Assembly (NCBI GenBank): GCA_002411015.1 | Contig: DHPY01000074.1 | Location: 1-64,000, forward strand | Reading direction: 5' to 3' | Origin: Armatimonadetes bacterium UBA5352 | GTDB lineage: Bacteria; Armatimonadota; Zipacnadia; Zipacnadales; UBA5352 | DNA length: 64,000 bases | Shown: piece after piece, positions 26,251-34,268 of the stretch | Position numbering within the stretch: the first letter of the stretch is position 1 | How the letters are laid out: each line of letters starts with the position of its first letter | Program-made: the position numbers and the translations under genes | Notes under the pieces: generated by a model | Databases searched by the model: none | Told to the model about the DNA's origin: nothing | What the model saw: the letters and a program-made list of their open reading frames with translations, nothing else

Positions 26251-27630
26251 ATGTCATCCATCAGACACTCCGACATCGCCGTCGAGGCGCTGGAGATCAA
26301 TGTCGAGCAGAAGCAGGCGCGCACACCGCTGAAGTTCGGCGGCGAGGTCGTGGAGAGCGTTCCCTTCTGCACGATCCGCGCGACCGTCCAGAACGGGCGC
26401 CATGACATCGCCGATGGCTGGGGTGGGATCTTCCTGATGGACCAGTGGGGCTGGCCCACGCCCGAGGTCCCGCGCGACGCCAAGCAGCGCGTCATGCAGC
26501 GGGTTCTCGATGAGTACATCCACCTCGTCACCTCGCATGTCGGCATGTTCCACCCGATCGACCTGTTCATGGAGCTCGAGGACGATCTCGTGCGCATCAA
26601 CCGCCGCGTCTCGGCCGAGGAGGGCGTGGCGGTCGAGCAGCCGTTCCTGAGCGCCCTCGTCTGCGTCTCCGCGGTGGATGCCGCGCTGCATGATGCCTTC
26701 GGCAACGTGAACGGGATCGACACCTACGAGGGCTACGGGTCGCTGTTCATGGATGACCTGAGCCGCTGGCTCGGGCCGGAGTTCGTGAACCTCTACGCGG
26801 GCGACTTCGTGCGCAGCGCCTACAAGCCTAAGGTGCCCATCTTCCACCTCGTGGGCGGGCTGGACAAGCTCACGCGCGATGGACTGGACGACAGCGACCC
26901 CGCCGACGGCCTGCCGAACTGCCTCGCGGACTGGATCGCGTATGAGGGCATGTACTGCCTGAAGGTTAAGCTGCGAGGGAACGATCTCGACTGGGACGTC
27001 GAGCGGATGATTGCGGTCCATGACGTGGGCCGCGAGGAGCTTGACCGTCTCGGGACGTCGCAGATGCACCTCACCGCGGACACCAACGAGATGTGTGAGA
27101 GCCCGCAGTACATCGTGGAGATGCTCCAGCGCGTGCGCGAGCGGTCCCCTGAGACCTTCGACCGCACGCTCTACATCGAGCAGCCAACCGGGCGGGACCT
27201 GGACGAGGACGCGCACGACATGCGCGCAATCGCGGCGCTGAAGCCCGTGATCGTCGACGAGAGCCTGACCACGATCGAGAGCCTCGACCGCGCGATGGAG
27301 CTTGGCTGGTCGGGGATTGCGCTGAAGACCTGCAAGGGCCAGTCATCCGATCTGCTCTTCGTTGCGAAGGCGACGCGGCTGGGGATCCCGTACGCGGTGC
27401 AGGACCTGACGAACCCGTCGATCGCGCTGATCCACTCGGTGGGCCTCGGCGCGCGGCTGAACACGATCATGGGTGTGGAGGCGAACTCGCGGCAGTTCTT
27501 CCCGAACGCCACCTCTGAGGGCGAGAAGCGGGTGCATGAGGGGATCTTCCGTGTCCATGGCGGTGAGGCGGACACGTCATCGCTGCGGGGGACCGGGCTG
27601 GGCTATCAGATGGATCGGGTGCTGGGCTAG
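26251..27630 (+). CDS. Mandelate racemase/muconate lactonizing enzyme family protein (enolase superfamily)
   Basis: The protein is 459 aa. The C-terminal barrel shows the superfamily pattern: KVKLRG (KxK base), Asp in TADTNEM, Glu in YIEQP and Asp/Glu in VDES, with a later GVEANSR loop. It would abstract a proton alpha to a carboxylate, as in sugar-acid dehydratases. GGGGAGGG lies about 6 nt before the ATG at 26251. It is transcribed alone and converges with the M48 gene, only 3 nt from its stop. Sugar-acid dehydration fits the oxidoreductases and isomerases elsewhere in the window. Confidence 0.88.
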   Translation: MSSIRHSDIAVEALEINVEQKQARTPLKFGGEVVESVPFCTIRATVQNGRHDIADGWGGIFLMDQWGWPTPEVPRDAKQRVMQRVLDEYIHLVTSHVGMFHPIDLFMELEDDLVRINRRVSAEEGVAVEQPFLSALVCVSAVDAALHDAFGNVNGIDTYEGYGSLFMDDLSRWLGPEFVNLYAGDFVRSAYKPKVPIFHLVGGLDKLTRDGLDDSDPADGLPNCLADWIAYEGMYCLKVKLRGNDLDWDVERMIAVHDVGREELDRLGTSQMHLTADTNEMCESPQYIVEMLQRVRERSPETFDRTLYIEQPTGRDLDEDAHDMRAIAALKPVIVDESLTTIESLDRAMELGWSGIALKTCKGQSSDLLFVAKATRLGIPYAVQDLTNPSIALIHSVGLGARLNTIMGVEANSRQFFPNATSEGEKRVHEGIFRVHGGEADTSSLRGTGLGYQMDRVLG

Positions 27631-27633
27631 CGG

Positions 27634-28848
27634 CTATCCAGCGGCCCCGGCCTCCGCGGCGGGGACCTCGGGAGCGCCCTCTGTCGGGCGGTCGATGGTG
27701 CCCATCAGGCGCTCGAGTTGCTCCTTGTGCATAGCCTCAAGCAGGGCGACCCGCGCGGCCTGCGCCACCTCACCCTGGTCCACGCCAAGCGCCTGGGCAT
27801 CCTCGGGGTAGACTACGAAGATGATTGTGCCGTCGCCGACGAGCGTGGGGTTGCCGCCGCTCTGGCCAACGCCGACCTGGAAGCGCTGCAGGCCGGCCTG
27901 CATGACCTCAGTGAGCCGCCCCGCAGCCTCCTCCGCCCGCGCCAGCGGCGTCTCGTGAGCCGGGCCGGCATTGAGCATCCGCACGATCTCGATCCCGCGC
28001 AGGGTGACATGCGCGTAGCTCGAACCGCCGCTGTGCACTTCCTCGGCGATCGGCCTCTCCCACTCCGTCGCGGCGCGCCGGTTGAGGTCAACGCCCGCGT
28101 GCAGGAGAAGCTCCTTGAGGGCCACGACGCGGTCGGGGGAGTCCGGGTGCGTCTTCAGGAAGCCGAGCTCAAGCTGCGGCTTCCGGCGGTACTCCGCCGC
28201 AAGGCGCTCCATGAAGGTCACGAGGCCCACGGGGTTGTATGAGGTGCGCATGATGTACTCCATCGCGTGCGCATCGGCGGCGGTCTCCATCTTGATGGAG
28301 TAGCCTCCGAGGATGCCGCGGCGGACGTACTCGCCCGCCACCATGATCGTGGAGACCATGTCGTTGTTGGCGCCGAGGAGGATGCCCGTGATGAGCGCGG
28401 CGATGTTCGTGGTGAACATCTCCTCGTTCTTCTCGGCCTGCCGGAGCGCGTCGTACGTGCAGTTGTGCGCGATCTCGTGCGCGAGGACGCCCGCGATCTC
28501 GTGGTCCGAGCCCGCCTCTTCGAGCAGGCCCTTCGTCACGTAGACGATGCCGCCGGGGAGGCTGAAGGCGTTGACGTCCTCGGTGTCGAGCAGCCGCACA
28601 TCGTAGACCACGTTGGGGCGCGAACTGGCCGCGGCGATCTCGTTGACCATCGCCACAAGGCGCGTGTGCGCCTCCTCGTCCTCGTACCGCTTGTACTCCT
28701 TCTCGACCTGGGCCGCGGCCTCGGCGCCGATCTTCTTCTCGAACTCCTCGCTGAACGGCGGCTTGCCGGCCGCGTACGCGCAGGCACCCGCCCCTGCGAA
28801 CAGGGCGGCGAGGAGCGCGATCAAGATGACGCCGCGTGTGAGTTTCAT
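27634..28848 (-). CDS. M48 family metalloprotease, exported
   Basis: The 404-aa protein begins with a signal peptide (MKLTRGVILIALLAALFAGAGACAYA; a Cys near the cleavage site leaves lipidation possible). The zinc site is HEIAHN with the distal Glu in METAADAHAM, and the GGIVYVTKGLL strand precedes it, as in BepA/LoiP-type M48B peptidases. The start at 28848 is chosen for the signal peptide; the ribosome site is weak. It is the last of a minus-strand series with sigma and anti-sigma genes, suggesting an envelope-quality role under that sigma factor. Confidence 0.88.
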   Translation of the reverse strand: MKLTRGVILIALLAALFAGAGACAYAAGKPPFSEEFEKKIGAEAAAQVEKEYKRYEDEEAHTRLVAMVNEIAAASSRPNVVYDVRLLDTEDVNAFSLPGGIVYVTKGLLEEAGSDHEIAGVLAHEIAHNCTYDALRQAEKNEEMFTTNIAALITGILLGANNDMVSTIMVAGEYVRRGILGGYSIKMETAADAHAMEYIMRTSYNPVGLVTFMERLAAEYRRKPQLELGFLKTHPDSPDRVVALKELLLHAGVDLNRRAATEWERPIAEEVHSGGSSYAHVTLRGIEIVRMLNAGPAHETPLARAEEAAGRLTEVMQAGLQRFQVGVGQSGGNPTLVGDGTIIFVVYPEDAQALGVDQGEVAQAARVALLEAMHKEQLERLMGTIDRPTEGAPEVPAAEAGAAG

Positions 28849-28920
28849 CAGACTCTCAGACGTGCCTCGCAGGTGGACTGTTCCGAACCGGGACCTGGGA
28901 TTTGCCGCCACCTGAGCAGC

Positions 28921-29526
28921 TTACTTCGGCTGCAGCGTGACATCGAGCCAGAGGCTCTCGCCGGCCGAGATGCTCTGCCCGGTGAACTTCCTCGCGCTGT
29001 GCCCCGGCGCGGTGGCCAGTACACTATAGCTCCCCGGCGCGAACCATTCAAGGTCGTAGACGCCGCTCGCGTTCTCAGGTTGCGTAACACCAACAGACGC
29101 GCTACCCTTCAGGAGCACGAGCGTCGCGTTGGCGAGCGGCACTCCGGTCGTGCTGCGCACGAAGCCGACGATCCGCCCGAGGCGCTTGAAGTCCTCCTGC
29201 TTGTGCTGCAGAAGGTCGAAGCGCACAGAGGTGGCTCCGCTCATCGTCACCGCGCGCGCCTGCGTCACATGAAGGTCTTTCGCCGCCAGCACGGTGACGC
29301 GGCCGTCGGCAACGTTAGCGCTCCAGGCGCCCTGGGCACTCGTGCGTCCGGAGGCCAGGACCGTCTCTCCGGAGACAACGGCGACCACCGCCCCGGAGAG
29401 CGCCGCGCCGGAGTCCTTGCTGTAAACGGACACGCTCACCGTGGCCGCCTGTCCGATGGTTGTGACAAGTGCAATAAGGCCCGCTGTCAGTATTGCCCTG
29501 TGCCCGCGGTTCCCGAACATCTCCAT
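28921..29526 (-). CDS. Secreted carboxypeptidase-regulatory-like (Ig/prealbumin-fold) protein
   Basis: The 201-aa protein has a signal peptide ending near GQAA. Two beta-sandwich repeats follow: VSVYSKDSGAALSGAVVAVV and VGFVRSTTGVPLANATLVLL, each with the transthyretin-like pattern seen in carboxypeptidase regulatory domains, and the second includes WFAPGSYSVLATAPGH. Probably periplasmic or surface-exposed, of unknown partner. Starts at 29526 or 29520 are both possible; AGAGAG favours the second, with 8 nt spacing. It lies 50 nt after the anti-sigma gene. Confidence 0.75.
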   Translation of the reverse strand: MEMFGNRGHRAILTAGLIALVTTIGQAATVSVSVYSKDSGAALSGAVVAVVSGETVLASGRTSAQGAWSANVADGRVTVLAAKDLHVTQARAVTMSGATSVRFDLLQHKQEDFKRLGRIVGFVRSTTGVPLANATLVLLKGSASVGVTQPENASGVYDLEWFAPGSYSVLATAPGHSARKFTGQSISAGESLWLDVTLQPK

Positions 29527-29576
29527 CACTCTCTTCAGGCGCGAGCGCCGCGCCTGCCGATGCTGCTAACGATACT

Positions 29577-30392
29577 CTACGCGCCTACCGGCATGATCCG
29601 CTGCGGGTCCGGCTGGAGCTTGACCGTCTCACCCGGTCCCATCGTGCGTGTGGTCCCTCGCTGGCTCAGCTCGACCTCGCCCTCAAGCACGGTCAACCGC
29701 GATGAGGTCCCGTCGTTGTTCGAGTAGACTGTGAAGACCGCATCAGTCGCCGAGAACTCGCCCCAGGGAGTGACCACGCTGAAGACGCCCTCCGCCCCGG
29801 TCAGATCGGCGCGCAGGTCGCCCTTATAGAGGTCCAGCGAGTCTCGCCCGATGCGCACGACCGCCTCGTCATTGAGCTCAACCTGCGCGCCGTTGGCGAA
29901 CTCGAGCGTGATCGGGTCCTCGCCGAGGCCCCAGGCGACCGCGCTCTCCTGCAAGGCGGTACCGGTTCGGCCGGGCTGGGCGGTCTTCTCGTTCGGTTCG
30001 AAGACATGCACCGCGTCGCCGCCCGCGATCACGATCGCCGGGGCGGCGGGGGTGGCCGCCGGCTCCTGCCGCCCGTGGATGGCGCTCACCAGCGCCACGG
30101 ACACCAGCAGCAATACTGCCGCCGCGGGCAGCCAGGTGGTCCAGACGGATCTCCGGCCGCGCGCCTGTGCGACGGCCAGGCGCACTCTCGCGGTGGACGG
30201 CTCCGGCAGCGGGATCGCGGCGAATGCCTCACGCAAAGCCGTGTCTACGCCTGCAAGCCGGCCGCTCAGCGCGCGGCACTTCCCGCAGTCGCCGAGATGC
30301 TCGTCGAGCAGGCGTGCGTCATCTTCTCCGAGCTCGCCATCGAGCCGGAGATGGATCAGGCGCTTCGCTTCTTCGCAATCAAGCCTGGACAT
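29577..30392 (-). CDS. Anti-sigma factor: zinc-finger N-terminus, one TM helix, FecR-like domain
   Basis: The protein is 271 aa. Residues 1-45 form an anti-sigma zinc-finger (ZAS-like) domain with His in LDEHLGDCGKC and the CxxC pair. A single membrane helix lies at about 88-104, and the outer part resembles a FecR domain (VVTPWGEFSATDAVFTVYS, then LEGEVELSQRG). It should hold the sigma factor at the membrane and release it on an outside signal. It overlaps the sigma gene by 14 nt, the classic coupling. Confidence 0.88.
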   Translation of the reverse strand: MSRLDCEEAKRLIHLRLDGELGEDDARLLDEHLGDCGKCRALSGRLAGVDTALREAFAAIPLPEPSTARVRLAVAQARGRRSVWTTWLPAAAVLLLVSVALVSAIHGRQEPAATPAAPAIVIAGGDAVHVFEPNEKTAQPGRTGTALQESAVAWGLGEDPITLEFANGAQVELNDEAVVRIGRDSLDLYKGDLRADLTGAEGVFSVVTPWGEFSATDAVFTVYSNNDGTSSRLTVLEGEVELSQRGTTRTMGPGETVKLQPDPQRIMPVGA

Positions 30393-30981
30393 CGCTCACT
30401 TCACGTTCCGCCATCAGTATCTCACGAAGTTGCTCTCTTCCGCGGTGCAGCCTCACTCGCGCCGCGCCCTGGCTGATCCCGAGGGCCTCGGCGACCTCGG
30501 CCACCGATGCGTCCTCCAGGTAGAAGAGCGCGAGCGGCAGCCGGTATGTGTCCTTGAGCTGTGACAGCGCGCGCACAGCCTCAATGGCCTGCTGTGATGG
30601 TCCCTCATCCTCGGGTGCGACGGGCTCATGGAAGCTGTCCTCAAGCGACAGCTCCCGGCTGTTCCTCCGCCCGCGCCTGCGCAGCGTCTGGAGGCAGACC
30701 TTCGCTGCAATGCCCCTCAACCACGGAGCGAAGGGACGCTCAGCGTCGTACCGGTTGAGAGAGCGATAGGATCGCACGAAGGTCTCCTGCGCCGCGTCCT
30801 CGGCGTCAGATCGGTCACAAAGCATGGACCAGCAGAGCCGCTGGATCGAGGGCAGGTAGCGCTCGATCAGCAGGTCAAAGGCCTCGGAACTGCCTCCGCA
30901 GGCCAGGGCGACGAGGTGACGGTCTCCGAAAGCGGAGCCGTCCTCACTCGCTTCGCTCCGCGGAGTGTCGAAGCCGGACAT
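30379..30981 (-). CDS. ECF-type RNA polymerase sigma factor
   Basis: The 200-aa protein has sigma region 2 (DRSDAEDAAQETFVRSYRSL, the -10 recognition helix) and region 4 (YLEDASVAEVAEALGISQG then ARVRLHRGREQL, helix-turn-helix), and no regions 1 or 3. GGAGG lies 7 nt before the ATG at 30981. The overlapping anti-sigma gene downstream supports regulated release. Likely targets include the following envelope genes. Confidence 0.93.
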   Translation of the reverse strand: MSGFDTPRSEASEDGSAFGDRHLVALACGGSSEAFDLLIERYLPSIQRLCWSMLCDRSDAEDAAQETFVRSYRSLNRYDAERPFAPWLRGIAAKVCLQTLRRRGRRNSRELSLEDSFHEPVAPEDEGPSQQAIEAVRALSQLKDTYRLPLALFYLEDASVAEVAEALGISQGAARVRLHRGREQLREILMAEREVSDVQA

Positions 30982-31053
30982 TCAGCGACCTCCATGGTAT
31001 AGCTTGGCTCTCTGGAAGCTCAATGTTACAGGACTGCCGGGCTACCGGGGCGA

Positions 31054-31476
31054 TCACACATCGAAAACAACCGTCACCGCCAGCCCCTCTTCGGTCTGCA
31101 CAACCTCAAGACCATGGTAGGTGACGGCTTTGATCTCCTGCACGAGTGCGTGGCGTCCTGTGTCGAATTGCGTGGCGCCCACCACGAGACGGACTCGGTC
31201 GGCCTCGACCTGCACCGCATCTATCGAGACCGGAATCGCGCCGCGGATGTTCAGCAGGGCAAGTACCTCGCGCAGCGAATCGACCAGCATCTCCTCCGCG
31301 TCAGGGCCCGAGGCCACGACCTCCCGCCGCTCAGCTGCGGCGGGATGCTCGTCGAGCATCAGGTCGAGCATCCCGCGCGCCGCCTGCTCGATGAGCCCGC
31401 GCAGATCGGGCGCCCAGACGCGCAGCGCGAGGTCGGCGGTGTGCTCGACCGTCTCGTAGCCGCCTGCGGGTTTCAT
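31054..31476 (-). CDS. Archease family protein
   Basis: The 140-aa protein is full length. Family landmarks are EHTADLALRVWA at the N-terminus, an acidic middle EEMLVDSLREVLAL and the signature EIKAVTYHGLEV. Archease activates RtcB-type RNA ligases, promoting guanylylation and multiple turnover. No rtcB is in this window. GGAGG lies 5 nt before the ATG at 31476; a 5' extension to 31527 has no support. It is 72 nt upstream of the sigma gene and could share its transcript. Confidence 0.93.
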   Translation of the reverse strand: MKPAGGYETVEHTADLALRVWAPDLRGLIEQAARGMLDLMLDEHPAAAERREVVASGPDAEEMLVDSLREVLALLNIRGAIPVSIDAVQVEADRVRLVVGATQFDTGRHALVQEIKAVTYHGLEVVQTEEGLAVTVVFDV

Positions 31477-31549
31477 GGCCACCTCCACGGGACGACTATT
31501 CCCCCGGAGCGCACGCCTGACCTGCACCGCATCTCAGTGAGTCCGCGCG

Positions 31550-31578
31550 TTGACTTTCGGCCATGCATGCCCTATCCT
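31550..31578 (+). promoter_or_regulatory. Sigma-70-type promoter for the capA-like gene
   Basis: TTGACT (31550-31555), a 17-bp spacer and TATCCT (31573-31578) match five and four of six consensus positions. Transcription would begin near 31585, 57 nt before the GTG start. It shows that the in-frame ATG at 31564 cannot be the translation start. Confidence 0.6.
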
Positions 31579-31641
31579 GTGGGGTGGATAGAGCCACTTG
31601 CGGGGGAAGCGCACACACTTCTGCGAGCAGAGGATCCCACC

Positions 31642-32805
31642 GTGCTACTCAGAAGCCTGTATCTGTGCGTCGCGCTCGTTCTCGCGGTCGCCACGGCATT
31701 CGTGGGTGGCTGCGCATGGCTGTACAGCGCGCAGCCGGCCCCGGCCCCGGCGGCCGAGGTCGCCGAGCCCGCACCGCCGCCGGAGCCCGAGCCGCGCAGC
31801 TTCACGATGGTGGCGGTGGGTGACATCATGCTGGACCGCACCGTCGGCAGGCGCATTGAGTCGAATGGCGCGCAGAGCATTCTGGAGAAGGTTCGAGGCG
31901 ACCTGCGAGGCGCGGATATCACCTTCGCGAACCTGGAGTGTCCTCTTGCCGCGGAGGGCGCGCACGCGCCCTCGGACTGCATCTTCCGCGCGCATCCGAG
32001 GGGCGTCAATGTGCTGCTCGATGGCGGCATTGATGTCGTTACGCTGGCGAACAACCACACCTTCGATGCGGGCACGAGCGCTCTCATGGAGACGCTGGAC
32101 AACCTGGAGGAGGCCGGCATCGCCTACTGCGGCGTGGCGCGCGAACGGGAGCGGGCGTGGGAGCCATGTCTCGTGGAGGCGAATGGCGTCATTGTCGGCT
32201 TCGTGGGCGGCACCGACCTGAGCTTCTCCCACGGCGGCTGGACGAAGGTGGACGCGGAGCTGACGGAGTTCGCCGGGCGCCTGCGGGCGGCGAAGGAGCG
32301 TTGTGACCTGCTGGTGGTCACGCTGCACTGGGGGAATGAGTATCAGAGCGAGCCAACCCAGCGGCAGAAGAAAGTGGCAACTGCGGCGGTGGAGGCCGGT
32401 GCGGACCTGGTTATCGGCCATCATCCACACACGCTGCAGGGAGTGGGGGAGCGTCAGGGCACTCCGATCCTCTACAGCGCAGGGAATTTCGTCTTCGATC
32501 AGCGCGAGGGCGAGCGGATGGAGAGCGCGATCTTCCACCTCGCGTGGACGGAGGGTGAGGGCTGGAAGATCCGGATGGTTCCCGTCTGGATTCCGATCTC
32601 CCGATGCGGCCCGATCTATCCCGAGAGCAGCCGCGCGCAGACGATCATCACGCGGCTGGCGACACTTTCGTCGAACCTTGGGGTGCCGGTGGCTGTCCAA
32701 GGCACCGAGGGGAAGGTGACGGTCGCGCCGGAGGTGCCAGCCACGACGGCGACGGCCGCGCCCGCGTCTCATGATCCGCAAGCCGCCGGAGTGTCCGGCG
32801 GCTGA
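31642..32805 (+). CDS. CapA-family (poly-gamma-glutamate synthesis type) exported metallophosphatase
   Basis: The protein is 387 aa. A hydrophobic N-terminus with a possible lipobox (FVGGC) is followed by a Pro/Ala/Glu-rich linker and a CapA-type domain: VGDIMLDRTVG, FANLECPL, TLANNHTFDAG, LHWGNEY, IGHHPHTLQG and YSAGNFVFD. These metal-binding motifs are those of the PGA_cap family, linked to surface-polymer assembly although the catalytic role is not proven. AGAGGA lies about 7 nt before the GTG at 31642. The C-terminus is Ala/Thr/Pro-rich. Confidence 0.9.
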   Translation: MLLRSLYLCVALVLAVATAFVGGCAWLYSAQPAPAPAAEVAEPAPPPEPEPRSFTMVAVGDIMLDRTVGRRIESNGAQSILEKVRGDLRGADITFANLECPLAAEGAHAPSDCIFRAHPRGVNVLLDGGIDVVTLANNHTFDAGTSALMETLDNLEEAGIAYCGVARERERAWEPCLVEANGVIVGFVGGTDLSFSHGGWTKVDAELTEFAGRLRAAKERCDLLVVTLHWGNEYQSEPTQRQKKVATAAVEAGADLVIGHHPHTLQGVGERQGTPILYSAGNFVFDQREGERMESAIFHLAWTEGEGWKIRMVPVWIPISRCGPIYPESSRAQTIITRLATLSSNLGVPVAVQGTEGKVTVAPEVPATTATAAPASHDPQAAGVSGG

Positions 32806-32848
32806 GTAACCCATCTGCCGGTCTGCGGACCGCGTAAGGAGAGAATAC

Positions 32849-33751
32849 ATGCAGCGCACCCATGGCATCTTCGCAGTAGTCACGGTGCTCATTCTGATGA
32901 TCGGCGCCGGCACGGCTCAGGCTCAGGATGACGTCGCCGTCACGACCGTCAACGGGCAGCCGATCATGGCCAGCGAGCTTGAGGATGAACTCATCCGCCG
33001 CTGGGGCGACATCGGCCTCGCAGCGCTGATACAGGAGCTTGCCGTCGAGCAGGCCGCACAGAATGCCGGGATCTCGGTCACGCCTGAAGAGGTTGACGAG
33101 CGGCGCGACATGTTCCAGGGGAACATCGACGCGCGCAGTGGCGCCCCCGGCCAGGGCTTCGCACAGTGGCTGGCGCAGCAGAAGATGACACCCTACGCCT
33201 TCCGGCAGTGGATCCGCACGGAGCTTCTGCTCGAGAAGCTCATCGGCAGTGCCGCGGATGTGCCCGAGGAAGAGGTCGCTGCGTTCTACCAGGGGCATCA
33301 GGAGCAGTTCCAGCAGCCGGAGCGGATGCGGGTCAGCCACATCTGTGTGAACGACAAGGCGGAAGCCGCGCGCATTCGCAAGGAGATCCTCGACGGGAAG
33401 CCCTTCGAGCAGGCCGCGAGGGAGTACTCGACCGACCCGTACACCCGCGATCAGGGCGGCGCGTTCGGCGTGATCACCCGCGGCAACACACCCTTCCAGA
33501 ACGCGGCTTTTGCGCTCACCGGTGATAAGCAGATGACCGAGCCGGTGCAGACACAGATGGGTTGGCACATCATCCGCCGTGAGGAGTATCTGCCCGCCTC
33601 CACACCGACATACGATGAGGTCAAGGAGCAGATCAAGGATCAGATGGAGAGTCAGAAGTTGCTGGTGCTCATCGGCCAGAAGCGGGCGGAGATCATGCAG
33701 AACGCTCGAATTGAGCACCAGATTGACCCCGAGCAGCTCATCGGCAACTGA
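32849..33751 (+). CDS. Exported parvulin-type peptidyl-prolyl isomerase (SurA/PrsA-like)
   Basis: The 300-aa protein has a signal peptide ending TAQAQ, an N-terminal SurA-like helical chaperone segment (about 30-150) and a parvulin domain (about 158-245: RVSHICV, DGKPFEQAAREYSTDP, GGAFGVITRG, MGWHIIRRE). It should assist folding of exported proteins. AAGGAGAG precedes the ATG at 32849. It sits 43 nt after the capA-like gene in the same direction. Confidence 0.92.
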   Translation: MQRTHGIFAVVTVLILMIGAGTAQAQDDVAVTTVNGQPIMASELEDELIRRWGDIGLAALIQELAVEQAAQNAGISVTPEEVDERRDMFQGNIDARSGAPGQGFAQWLAQQKMTPYAFRQWIRTELLLEKLIGSAADVPEEEVAAFYQGHQEQFQQPERMRVSHICVNDKAEAARIRKEILDGKPFEQAAREYSTDPYTRDQGGAFGVITRGNTPFQNAAFALTGDKQMTEPVQTQMGWHIIRREEYLPASTPTYDEVKEQIKDQMESQKLLVLIGQKRAEIMQNARIEHQIDPEQLIGN

Positions 33752-33774
33752 CGCACGCGGGAGGAGTGGTGGCG

Positions 33775-34251
33775 ATGGAAGCGATGCGTCCTGCGACGCT
33801 GAAGGACATGCCGCGCTTGCAGCAGATCGTCGAGGAAGTCTGGGCGATTGGCTCAGACTTCGCCCTTGAAGAGATGTACGGCAGCGTCGGCGACGAGCGG
33901 TGGGACCGGTGGCTGGTGCCGAAGGTCATGTCGCGACTGTGGGCCGAACTCGGGAGCGTCCTGGTCACGGAGATAGATGGCGCGATCGCGGGATTCATCA
34001 GCTACGCGATCGACCGCGGACGCGGCGTGGGGACGATCCACTACAACGCGGTCGCCGAGGACTACCAGGGGCGGGGAGTCGGTGGCCGGCAGCTTGAGCG
34101 CGCGCTGGAGATCATGCGCGCCGCCGGGGTGAAGATCGCGTGCGTCGGGACCGGCCTCAATGAGGGCCACGCCCCGGCGCGCCGGATGTACGAGCGAGCG
34201 GGCTTCGAGCCCGTGATCGAGTACCGCATGTACACGCGGCGGCTGGACTGA
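33775..34251 (+). CDS. GNAT family N-acetyltransferase
   Basis: The 158-aa protein has the GNAT acetyl-CoA loop YQGRGVGGRQLERAL and the C-terminal NEGHAPARRMYERAGFE signature. The acceptor is unknown. GGGAGGAG lies 8 nt before the ATG at 33775; GTG codons at 33766 and 33769 overlap it. It follows the PPIase by 23 nt and converges on the QatC-like gene. Confidence 0.9.
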   Translation: MEAMRPATLKDMPRLQQIVEEVWAIGSDFALEEMYGSVGDERWDRWLVPKVMSRLWAELGSVLVTEIDGAIAGFISYAIDRGRGVGTIHYNAVAEDYQGRGVGGRQLERALEIMRAAGVKIACVGTGLNEGHAPARRMYERAGFEPVIEYRMYTRRLD

Positions 34252-34268
34252 CCCTCTCCCGCGCCGCA

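Noticed and set aside
25788..26723. Minus-strand frame of 311 codons
   Set aside because: It runs antisense through the enolase-superfamily gene and then translates palindromic repeats (TGRMPV-like phrases).
30985..31053. TTGAGC-16-TATACC as promoter for the sigma gene
   Set aside because: The implied start would fall inside the Shine-Dalgarno of the sigma gene, leaving no ribosome site.
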